Origin: CAZCFB01 sp964511535
GTDB taxonomy: Bacteria > Myxococcota_A > Polyangia > GCA-2747355 > CAZCFB01
NCBI GenBank assembly: GCA_964511535.1
Contig: CAZEFW010000146.1
Span: 1 to 25,175, forward strand
Length of the DNA stretch: 25,175 nucleotides
Direction of reading: 5' to 3'
The notes below the pieces were generated by a model. The model made no database searches, had not been told where the DNA came from, and was given only the letters and a program-made list of their open reading frames with translations. This document shows, piece after piece, positions 16,428-23,253 of the stretch (position 1 is the first letter of the stretch; each line of letters begins with the position of its first letter). The position numbers and the translations under genes are program-made.

Positions 16428-19400
16428 TCAGCTGTCGCGGTTCATGATGCGCTCGAAGATGGCGCTGAAGAAGAACAGCTGCACCGTCCAGGTGATGATG
16501 GCCCAGGGGAAGACGGGCACCTCCAGGTAGCCCGGGATCAGCATCACGTCGAGGCGGTTGGGCAGCGCGAGCTCCAGGTCTCTGGCCATGGCTGGCAGTT
16601 GCGTGGGATCCAGATCCGCGCGCCCCTTTGCTGACATGACAGGGCCCATGAGCAGGGAGTAGAGGCTGATGAAGAGGAAGGAGAGCCAGAAGCCCATTGC
16701 CAGCAGGGAGGTCGTTCGTCGCCACAGGACCGCCGGTGCCGAGACGCCCTGCTGTGAGGCCGCGGATTTCCGTGGCTGAGGCCTCTGGTTGCGCAGCAGC
16801 ACGAAGCGGACGAAGTATATGGAGGCGAGCAGGAAGATCAGGATATTGGCGAGGCGGAACAGGGGGTTGTTCATGAAGGCCAGAGCCCAGTTCTCATCGG
16901 CCGCGAAGCGCTCCATGATGCCCAGGAACAGCGCCCCCACCATGTGCGGGATCAACATGGAGGCCCGGTCTCGAGCCGCGAAATACTCATCCCTGCTCAA
17001 TAGATAGATCATGACGAGGCCGAGGCCCAGCACCGGCGCCAGCACGAAGGGGATGCCCTCGAAGTCCTTCATATAGCCGGGGAGAACCCCAACGGCGCGC
17101 AGGGTCCGGAGCAAGATGCAGGCGAGGAAGGGGAGGCCGATCCAGCACAGCACCGCCCAGGGGCTGGTGAGCAACCTCAAAGACCTCGAGTTGGCTGACA
17201 GCTCCCTGAGCATGTGGCGGCCGGTGAACCAGCGCACCAGCAGCTCCCGATCCAGCCGGTGTACCTTGTAGCTCGTCTTGTCCGGTTGATGCTCGCTCCA
17301 GTCCGGGTCGCGCAGGCCCAGCGCGGTCAGGGCCTTCCCCTCGTTTTCGCACTCGATGATGGAGCAGAGGAACAGGTAGCGCCGCTCGTGACCTTCGTGC
17401 ACCACAGCCAGGGCTGCCAGCACCACCCTCCGCTCCACAACCGGCATGTGGCTTCTCACGAGCTCCTGCAGGGTGCCCAGGTTTTGTAGCAACTGGTGCA
17501 GGGTCCCTACCTCGTCGACGCGGGCCCCCGGCTTGTCGAGGCTGGCCTCTTGCCGGGCCACCTCCTTTACGAGCCGGTCGAATTCGCTAACCACTGCCTG
17601 GACCGCGCTCTCTGCCTGCGCCTTCAGCTCTTCACGGTAGACATGGGTGTGAAGGTTGGACTGTCGCGACATGGCGCGCAGCTTGCTTCGCTCGTGTAGG
17701 CCAACCAGCCAGCGCAGCCCCTGCCTCCAGTCGACCTCGTCGTCCAACACGGCATCGCGGGACCGGGATGGCGCGCTGAGCACCATGACCAGCTCTTGAA
17801 TATCTGTGCCGGTGGCCTGATCGTCCTCCGGGCCGCAGTTGAGCACTGGCAACGCGTTCAGCTTCTTGAGGTAGGCACCATACCGCACCGCCTGCTGGGC
17901 AGGATCACGCTCTTCGAGAGGTTCTTTGAGCAGCCAGAGGAGCTCGGCGACCTGGGGCTCCGGTGCCGAGAAGAAGGACATCTCTCTGATCATCTGCAGC
18001 TCGGGCAGGGCGTGAAGCAGGCGGTAGAGCAGCTCGAAGAAGTCTGCGAAGTCCGGCGAGGGCTTGGCGCCACACAGCCGGAAGCTCTCGCACAACGCTC
18101 TGGACGCTATGGTTGCCAGGTCCTTGTGGATGATGCTGCGCAGGTTCCACTGGGCCACCAGGGGTTCGAGCCACTGCACGTGGCGCATGCAGACCTCCCT
18201 GGCGGAGCCCGACGCGCGCGCTTGCTGCAGCTCACGGTTGAGGAGGATCTTCCACGAGCGAACCAGCGCGGCGAGGATGTCGAGGTTGCAGTCCTGCCAC
18301 CGGGCGATGACCTCACGGAGGTAGGCGAGCCGGTGGTCCATCCCCTTCTTGCGCGCCTTCTTGCTGCCCTTGACGCGGGAGGTCATCACCAGGTGGAAAA
18401 TGCCGAGGGTGATTCTCTTCTCATCGGGCAGCTCTTTCCAGAGGAGCTCGTCGCAGAAGCTCTGCTCGCAGGCGCGCAGCAGCGGCATGGCCTGCGCCTC
18501 CCCTTTCTGCTCCTGCCACGCCTGGAGCAGCTGGCGGATGCTGGCAGGTTCAACCTGCTCCAGTCCTCTTCCCTCGGGCAGCGTGATGGTGATTCCCCAC
18601 TGGCCGGCCACGTCCTGCAGCAACTGGAAGTAGGAAACCCAGTGGTCGATGCCCTTGAGCGGTTCGGGCATCTCTCCTGAGAGAAACTGGAGCACCTGGC
18701 TGACCTCTTTCGTGTCCTCGGCCGCTTCACTGGATGGACCGTCGTGGAGGTAGATCCTGGGGTACTGGGCCACGTAGGCGATGTTGTTGCCGCCCGTGGC
18801 GGCCTTGCCCGCGAGGCCGGCGGCCAGCAGGCGCTCAGAGATGCCAAGCTGCTGTATTGTCTCGCGGCGCAGCCCGGCCAGCATGCAGCCGAAGGCCCAG
18901 ACCTCGGGCAGCGGATTCCTCCTGGGGAGCTTGAAGCCGCTGTCTTTGAGAGCGGAGAGCTGGGCGAGGGTCGTGGCCCCGTCCTGCCAGGTGGCGATGG
19001 TCGCCTCGTTCCTCTTGATGTTCGCGGGAATGCCCTGGCGCTCTTGCTCGGTGGGCGCCTGCTCCAGGCGGTCAGCCATCCCGGCGTTTCGACGCTCCAG
19101 GTTGCGGATGACCTCGTCCCGAAAAGCGGTGAAGGTGGGCAACCCCTCCAGCTCTGACAGCGGGGTGTCGGTTTGCTTCAGGCCATCGATCAGGGCCCAG
19201 GTGAGCGCATGTTCGATGGCCTGGTGCGGGGCCAATTCTGCTTCGTACAGGCCGTCGTTGTCTCCCAGAAGCAAGGGGATGGCCTCGGCAGCGTCCTCCG
19301 GTTTCGTGGTGCCAACATACGCCGCCAGGGCGCACCAGGCGTGCCGCCGGGCGTGGAAGTTCTTCCGGTTGACCAGGTGTTTCTTGATGAACCCGAGCGC

Positions 19401-19505
19401 GGCGCTGCCCAGCTCACCGATGGCGTTGGACCCACGGATCCAGGTGTCGGTGTCCTCGTCGAGGAACTGGCCCTCCAACTCCTTCAGCTTCTCCGCCTTG
19501 CTCAT
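16428..19505 (-). CDS. Large unrecognised protein with C-terminal membrane helices
   Basis: About 1025 residues; I do not recognise a family. The first ~770 residues are soluble and mostly helical, opening with HEAT-like helices (TWIRGSNAIGELGSAALGFI, ARRHAWCALAAYVG). There is no signal peptide, so this part is probably cytoplasmic. About six hydrophobic helices follow near residues 777-803, 817-833, 848-866, 878-902, 928-953 and 997-1018. No Walker, protease or glycosyltransferase motif was seen. The gene directly follows an MCE-domain lipoprotein gene: a GTG at 19529 overlaps its stop by GTGA, and an ATG at 19505 has GGGGA at fair spacing; I prefer the ATG. The close link suggests a membrane complex with the MCE protein, possibly in lipid handling, which is inference. 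Its 3' end is convergent with the PAS kinase, 9 bases apart. Confidence 0.8.
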   Translation of the reverse strand: MSKAEKLKELEGQFLDEDTDTWIRGSNAIGELGSAALGFIKKHLVNRKNFHARRHAWCALAAYVGTTKPEDAAEAIPLLLGDNDGLYEAELAPHQAIEHALTWALIDGLKQTDTPLSELEGLPTFTAFRDEVIRNLERRNAGMADRLEQAPTEQERQGIPANIKRNEATIATWQDGATTLAQLSALKDSGFKLPRRNPLPEVWAFGCMLAGLRRETIQQLGISERLLAAGLAGKAATGGNNIAYVAQYPRIYLHDGPSSEAAEDTKEVSQVLQFLSGEMPEPLKGIDHWVSYFQLLQDVAGQWGITITLPEGRGLEQVEPASIRQLLQAWQEQKGEAQAMPLLRACEQSFCDELLWKELPDEKRITLGIFHLVMTSRVKGSKKARKKGMDHRLAYLREVIARWQDCNLDILAALVRSWKILLNRELQQARASGSAREVCMRHVQWLEPLVAQWNLRSIIHKDLATIASRALCESFRLCGAKPSPDFADFFELLYRLLHALPELQMIREMSFFSAPEPQVAELLWLLKEPLEERDPAQQAVRYGAYLKKLNALPVLNCGPEDDQATGTDIQELVMVLSAPSRSRDAVLDDEVDWRQGLRWLVGLHERSKLRAMSRQSNLHTHVYREELKAQAESAVQAVVSEFDRLVKEVARQEASLDKPGARVDEVGTLHQLLQNLGTLQELVRSHMPVVERRVVLAALAVVHEGHERRYLFLCSIIECENEGKALTALGLRDPDWSEHQPDKTSYKVHRLDRELLVRWFTGRHMLRELSANSRSLRLLTSPWAVLCWIGLPFLACILLRTLRAVGVLPGYMKDFEGIPFVLAPVLGLGLVMIYLLSRDEYFAARDRASMLIPHMVGALFLGIMERFAADENWALAFMNNPLFRLANILIFLLASIYFVRFVLLRNQRPQPRKSAASQQGVSAPAVLWRRTTSLLAMGFWLSFLFISLYSLLMGPVMSAKGRADLDPTQLPAMARDLELALPNRLDVMLIPGYLEVPVFPWAIITWTVQLFFFSAIFERIMNRDS

Positions 19506-19525
19506 GGTCGTCCCCGTTTCCCGGC

Positions 19526-20233
19526 TCACTGCTCCGTCAACGCCTCGTGCAGGTCGTCGAGCACGCCCTTTGCCTTGTCCAGGGTGCCCTTCTCCTCCAT
19601 CTTCTTTTTGATCTCGCCCAGCCGCTTCTTGATCACCGGCAAGTGGTCCTTCTTGAACTTCTCGTACTCCTCGCCGCCCCGCTCCTCCATCTTGTCCAGC
19701 AGCTCGAGCAGCTCCTTGCCCTCGTCGGAGTCGAGGAACTCCTTGCCCAGGGCGCCCACTTGCTGTTTGGCCTTCTTCGCCACGCTCAGGGTCTTGCGAG
19801 CAAAGGAGGCGACCTTGTCCATCATCCCGTCCAGCATGGAGTCGGATCCCTTGATGATGTCTCCCGGCTTGATGGGCGTCTTCTTGTCGCCGTCGTCGGA
19901 CATCTCCAGGAACTTCTCCCCGCTGGCGTTGAGCAGGCCGCCAGCGCTGCTCACCTCGAAGCGGGCCTCCTGGTAGACCATCTCCTTACGCTCGGGGTAG
20001 ACCTTCACGCCCACCTTCACCCCCGCTCCGGGCTGCAGGTCGATGGACGTGACCTCCCCGATGTCCACCCCCTTGTAGAGCAATTTCTGGCCCACCTTCA
20101 GGCCGCGGGACTCCTTGAACGTGACCGTGAAGTCGAGGCTGCGGTTGCACCCCGAGGCGCCACATAGAAGCAGGCCCAGACAGAGGGCCCCCGACAGCGT
20201 GGTGAACCTGGCTTGGTTGTGAAATATCGTCAT
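19526..20233 (-). CDS. MCE/MlaD-domain lipoprotein
   Basis: A 235-residue exported protein. Residues 10-28 are a hydrophobic signal ending in ASGC, with C29 probably lipidated. Residues ~33-125 form an MCE domain, with SRGLKVGQKLLYKGVDIGEVTSI as the hallmark and AGGLLNASGEKFLEM as the later part. MCE proteins bind lipids and form periplasmic rings or tubes that carry phospholipids between membranes. The remaining ~110 residues are highly charged helices, likely a coiled coil rather than the usual hydrophobic needle. No Mla-type ATPase or permease gene lies nearby; the partner here is the large membrane protein co-transcribed downstream. The ATG at 20233 is preceded by AAGGAG at 3 bases; an upstream in-frame start (20296) would add residues before the signal peptide and is less likely. 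Confidence 0.82.
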   Translation of the reverse strand: MTIFHNQARFTTLSGALCLGLLLCGASGCNRSLDFTVTFKESRGLKVGQKLLYKGVDIGEVTSIDLQPGAGVKVGVKVYPERKEMVYQEARFEVSSAGGLLNASGEKFLEMSDDGDKKTPIKPGDIIKGSDSMLDGMMDKVASFARKTLSVAKKAKQQVGALGKEFLDSDEGKELLELLDKMEERGGEEYEKFKKDHLPVIKKRLGEIKKKMEEKGTLDKAKGVLDDLHEALTEQ

Positions 20234-20553
20234 TTTCTCCTTGATGGACGCTCCGGTCGGCCGCTGCAGCCCCAGGATCTCCAACGCATGGTCCACCTGG
20301 CCCCCCCGGTTTCGCTCATTCGGTCGCGGTTCACATTTGTCTGCCCGATATGCCGCCTGGCCGATTATTGGCCCCGTGACATCTCTGCAGAAGTCTCAAT
20401 TCTTCGACTGAAGACAAACGATACGCCCGCCTCCTCCAACAGATCAACGGTGATGGGCTGAAACGCTCAGGATGTTTGCGGCGCCGCAAACAGCAATCGG
20501 AGGTCCTGATCCTGCTTTGACATCCAGACCGCTTGTGTCATCAATGGGCGGCC
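20234..20553. other. Divergent intergenic region between the MCE and que operons
   Basis: This 320-base spacer must carry promoters for both directions. It holds AAGGAG for the MCE gene (on the minus strand, 20237-20242), a GGCC-flanked dyad around 20361-20375, a small CTTC/GAAG hairpin near 20403-20414, and the perfect palindrome at 20473-20492. TTGACA occurs at 20517-20522, but no good -10 follows and it is too close to the queE start. I did not find a preQ1-riboswitch-like pseudoknot. Confidence 0.45.
20473..20492. promoter_or_regulatory. Perfect 20-bp palindrome upstream of queE
   Basis: TGTTTGCGGC is followed immediately by its exact reverse complement GCCGCAAACA, with no spacer. It lies 61 bases before the queE ATG in the region shared with the MCE gene. 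There is no T-run on either side, so it is unlikely to be a terminator. A symmetrical site of this length is what a dimeric repressor or activator would bind. The regulator is unknown. Confidence 0.5.
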
Positions 20554-21201
20554 ATGGCGGACCTCAAGATCAACGAGTTGTTTCTCAGCATCCAGGGCGA
20601 GTCGACCTTCGCGGGGCTGCCTTGCGTGTTCGTCAGGACCACCGGGTGTCCGCTGCGCTGCTCCTGGTGCGACACGAAATACGCGTACACCGAGGGCGAC
20701 GTCATGACCGTGGACGAGGTGGTGGCCTCGGTCGAGGCGTTCGACGTGCCGCTCGTGGAGGCCACCGGGGGCGAGCCCCTGGCCCAGGTGGCCATGCCGG
20801 CGCTGCTGGAGCGGCTGTGCGACCTGGGCAACACCGTGCTGCTGGAGACCGGCGGGGCGGAGGACATCACGCCGGTGGATCCGCGGGTGCACGTCATCAT
20901 GGACATCAAGTGCCCCGGCTCGGGCATGACGGACCGGATGCGCTGGGAGAACCTCGCGCGCCTCGAGCAGAAGGACGAGGTGAAGTTCGTGCTGGCCAGC
21001 CGGCAGGACTACGAGTTCGCGCGGCGGACCATCCGGGAGCATGACCTGGCCTCGCGCTGCGGCACAGTGCTGCTCTCCGCCGCCTTCAGGCTGGTGGACC
21101 CCGAGGATGTGGTGGCGTGGATCCTGGATGATCGGCTCCCGGTGAGGTTTCAGCTGCAGCTGCACAAGGTCATCTGGGACCCGAACAGGCGCGGCGTGTA
21201 G
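20554..21201 (+). CDS. queE: 7-carboxy-7-deazaguanine synthase, radical SAM enzyme
   Basis: A 215-residue QueE. It converts 6-carboxy-5,6,7,8-tetrahydropterin to 7-carboxy-7-deazaguanine (CDG), the ring-contraction step of preQ0 and queuosine synthesis. The N-terminal IQGEST..G motif is the family signature. The iron-sulfur cluster cysteines are C32, C36 and C39 in the C-x3-C-x2-C form; the W before the last cysteine is typical of QueE. EATGGEPL is the SAM-binding GGE motif, and DIKCPGSGM matches the later family motif. The start at 20554 gives the standard N-terminus (MADLKINELFLS); an in-frame GTG at 20533 would add seven residues. queC follows after 16 bases with AGGAGG in the gap. Confidence 0.95.
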   Translation: MADLKINELFLSIQGESTFAGLPCVFVRTTGCPLRCSWCDTKYAYTEGDVMTVDEVVASVEAFDVPLVEATGGEPLAQVAMPALLERLCDLGNTVLLETGGAEDITPVDPRVHVIMDIKCPGSGMTDRMRWENLARLEQKDEVKFVLASRQDYEFARRTIREHDLASRCGTVLLSAAFRLVDPEDVVAWILDDRLPVRFQLQLHKVIWDPNRRGV

Positions 21202-21217
21202 CGAAGGAGGCGCAGAC

Positions 21218-21925
21218 ATGACTGACAAGCCCAAGGCGGTGGTGCTGCTCAGCGGGGGGCTCGACTCCTCCACCATCCTGGCCATTGCGCGACACGAGGG
21301 CTTCGAGCCGTACGCGCTCTCCTTCCGCTACGGGCAGCGCCACGAGCATGAGCTGAAGGCCGCCCGGCGCATCGCGGCCGCCGTCGGGGTCGCGGACCAT
21401 GTGGTGGCGCAGATCGACCTGGCCACCTTCGGCGGCTCCGCGCTGACCGACGCCGGCATCGAGGTGCCCAAGGGCCGGGCCGCCGAGGAGCTGGGCGATG
21501 GCATCCCGGTGACCTACGTGCCGGCGCGCAACACCATCTTCCTCTCCTTCGCGCTGGCCTGGGCCGAGGTGCTCGGGAGCAGCGACATCTACATCGGGGT
21601 CAACGCCGTGGACTACAGCGGCTACCCGGACTGCAGGCCGGAGTACATCGCCGCGTTCCAGGTCATGGCGAACCTGGCCACCAGGGCGGGGGTGGAGGGC
21701 ACGCAGCGGCTGGAGATCCATACGCCGCTGATGCGGCTGTCCAAGGGCGGCATCATCCGGCGTGGGCTGGAGCTCGGCGTGGACTACAGCCTGACCAGCA
21801 CCTGCTACGATCCATCGGCGGCCGGCGAGGCGTGCGGGCGGTGCGAGGCGTGCAAGCTGCGCCTGGCCGGCTTCGCCGAAAACGGCATGCAAGACCCGGC
21901 GCCCTATGTGCCGGGCGTCCGCTGA
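21218..21925 (+). CDS. queC: 7-cyano-7-deazaguanine (preQ0) synthase
   Basis: A 235-residue QueC, an ATP-dependent enzyme that turns CDG and ammonia into preQ0. The PP-loop SGGLDSS is at residues 12-18. The middle holds the family segments FRYGQRHEHEL, YVPARNTIFLSFALAWAE and GVNAVDYSGYPDCRPEY. The zinc site is complete: C196, C206, C209 and C212. Length matches E. coli QueC. The ATG follows GGAGG at proper spacing. It lies between queE and queD with gaps of 16 and 17 bases, so the three are surely one operon. The product preQ0 may go on to queuosine in tRNA through QueF and Tgt, which are not in this window. Confidence 0.96.
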   Translation: MTDKPKAVVLLSGGLDSSTILAIARHEGFEPYALSFRYGQRHEHELKAARRIAAAVGVADHVVAQIDLATFGGSALTDAGIEVPKGRAAEELGDGIPVTYVPARNTIFLSFALAWAEVLGSSDIYIGVNAVDYSGYPDCRPEYIAAFQVMANLATRAGVEGTQRLEIHTPLMRLSKGGIIRRGLELGVDYSLTSTCYDPSAAGEACGRCEACKLRLAGFAENGMQDPAPYVPGVR

Positions 21926-21942
21926 CGCGGTAAGGTGACAGC

Positions 21943-22305
21943 ATGGAGATCTTCAAGGAGTTCACCTTCGAGGCCGCCCACCTGCTGCCCAACGTGCCGC
22001 AGGGGCACAAGTGCGCACGGCTGCATGGCCACTCCTACCGCGTGACGCTGTTCGTCTCCGGCGAGGTGGACGACCACGCCGGCTGGGTGATGGACTTCGC
22101 CGACGTGCGCCGGGCCTTCGAGCCGCTGCTGCGGCGCCTGGATCATTACTACCTCAACGAGATAGAGGGGCTGGACAACCCCACCAGCGAGGTACTGGCG
22201 CGCTGGATCTGGCAGCGGCTGAAGCCGGACCTGCCGGGGCTGAGCGCGGTGCGGATCCACGAGACCTGCACCTCGGGCTGCACCTACCGGGGGGAGGACG
22301 ACTAG
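21943..22305 (+). CDS. queD: 6-carboxy-5,6,7,8-tetrahydropterin synthase
   Basis: A 120-residue QueD of the PTPS family. It converts 7,8-dihydroneopterin triphosphate to 6-carboxytetrahydropterin, the substrate of QueE. Zinc ligands are H13, H28 and H30 (LHGHSY), and the catalytic cysteine is C24. The family segments WVMDFADVRRAFEPLLRRLDHYYLN, NPTSEVLARWIW and the C-terminal HETCTSGCTY with its glutamate are present. The C-x-x-x-H-x-H spacing is that of QueD rather than of eukaryotic sepiapterin-pathway PTPS. The ATG follows TAAGGTGA. It is the last gene of the queECD cluster; no folE or queF lies nearby. Confidence 0.95.
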   Translation: MEIFKEFTFEAAHLLPNVPQGHKCARLHGHSYRVTLFVSGEVDDHAGWVMDFADVRRAFEPLLRRLDHYYLNEIEGLDNPTSEVLARWIWQRLKPDLPGLSAVRIHETCTSGCTYRGEDD

Positions 22306-22422
22306 GGGCGCGGCCCGCGCGGCGCGGCTTTCGTCCGGGAGCCCTCGTCACGGAGCGGTCAGACGCGGGGGAGGCCGTGGCGACTATCGAGCAGAGGTGC
22401 GCAAATCCGAAGGGGGTAATCC

Positions 22423-23064
22423 ATGGCTGATCCACTGGCGCAACTCTCGCAACTCGGCTCCGAGGCCAGGCCGGTAATCGCTGCCTGTCACATCGCTGTC
22501 GGCGCCGTCTGCTGCTTCCACGGCTACCGGATATTCCGGCTCGTCCTCGGCCTGCTCGGTCTGCTCATCGGCGGGGGGCTGGCGGTGAGCGCCGCGGGAT
22601 CCTTCGTTCACTCCACCTGGGTCGTGGCAGCCGCGGGGCTGCTGGGGGCGCTGCTGGGCTCCTACCTCACGGTGCGCATCTTCCGGCTCGGCCTCTTCAT
22701 CCTCGGCGGAGTCGCCGGGGTGCTCGGAGGTGGCGTCTGCGCCATGGCGCTCAACATCCACGGCAGCGATGCCATGCTCCTGACAGCCGCCGCGGGGCTG
22801 GTGGGCGGCGTGCTCACCGTGTTGTTCAACAAGCTGATGATCATCATCTGCACCTCCTTTTCGGGGGCGTGGGGCGTTGCGGTCGGGGCGACCTATTTTG
22901 TGCTCGGGATCTCGCCCGAGCTGCTGGCCCGGAACCCGGCGCTGCTGACGGGGACCAAGCTGCTCTGCTTCGTGGGTGGCTGGCTCGTGCTGGGGGCGCT
23001 CGGCTTCCGGCACCAGTACTGGGGGCGACGCCGCCGGGCGGCAGCGGCGTCCCAGGCGGCCTGA
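22423..23064 (+). CDS. Seven-helix membrane protein, DUF4203/TMEM198-like
   Basis: A 213-residue integral membrane protein with about seven hydrophobic helices near residues 16-34, 38-58, 67-85, 89-110, 118-136, 140-163 and 178-194. The helices are glycine-rich, with the repeated aromatic-R-[IL]-F pattern (YRIFRLVLGLLG, VRIFRLGLFILGG). This arrangement is that of the DUF4203/TMEM198 family, whose bacterial role is unknown. The N-terminus is short and the C-terminus ends in a basic Arg-rich tail, likely cytoplasmic. The ATG follows a GGGGG run about 6 bases upstream. The gap from queD is 117 bases, so operon membership is uncertain. The family assignment rests on pattern, not on a search. Confidence 0.7.
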   Translation: MADPLAQLSQLGSEARPVIAACHIAVGAVCCFHGYRIFRLVLGLLGLLIGGGLAVSAAGSFVHSTWVVAAAGLLGALLGSYLTVRIFRLGLFILGGVAGVLGGGVCAMALNIHGSDAMLLTAAAGLVGGVLTVLFNKLMIIICTSFSGAWGVAVGATYFVLGISPELLARNPALLTGTKLLCFVGGWLVLGALGFRHQYWGRRRRAAAASQAA

Positions 23065-23194
23065 CGATGCCCGGGGGCATTGCTGCCCCTGATAGACAGG
23101 TATCACGCGGGCTCATCGGGGCCAGGGCCTGACTGGGGGCTCGCCGGTTGAAGCGCCGGCACCAGAGGGCAGGGCCTTCGAAGGCGGCGCCACG

Positions 23195-23224
23195 TTGAGG
23201 CCGCCCCGCGACTCACCTTATACT
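23195..23224 (+). promoter_or_regulatory. Sigma-70-like promoter of the cysteine-rich lipoprotein
   Basis: TTGAGG (23195-23200) and TATACT (23219-23224, five of six consensus bases) are separated by 18 bases. The predicted start of transcription is near 23231, leaving a leader of about 23 bases with AAGGA (23240-23244) before the ATG at 23254. In a region of very high GC this is the best sigma-70-like promoter in the window. Confidence 0.5.
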
Positions 23225-23253
23225 GGTCGCCATCCGCACAAAGGATGCCGCAC

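Noticed and set aside
20517..20545. TTGACA as the -35 of a queE promoter
   Set aside because: At 17 bases the matching -10 would be ATCAAT, a poor match, and transcription would begin almost on the start codon.
20340..20553. Possible preQ1 riboswitch before queE
   Set aside because: I found no compact hairpin followed by an A-rich tail with the pseudoknot pairing expected of preQ1 classes near the ribosome binding site; the clear structure is a spacer-free DNA palindrome instead.
22308..22320. GCGCG/CGCGC hairpin after queD as a terminator
   Set aside because: Five pairs with a three-base loop and no proper T-run; too common in such GC-rich sequence.
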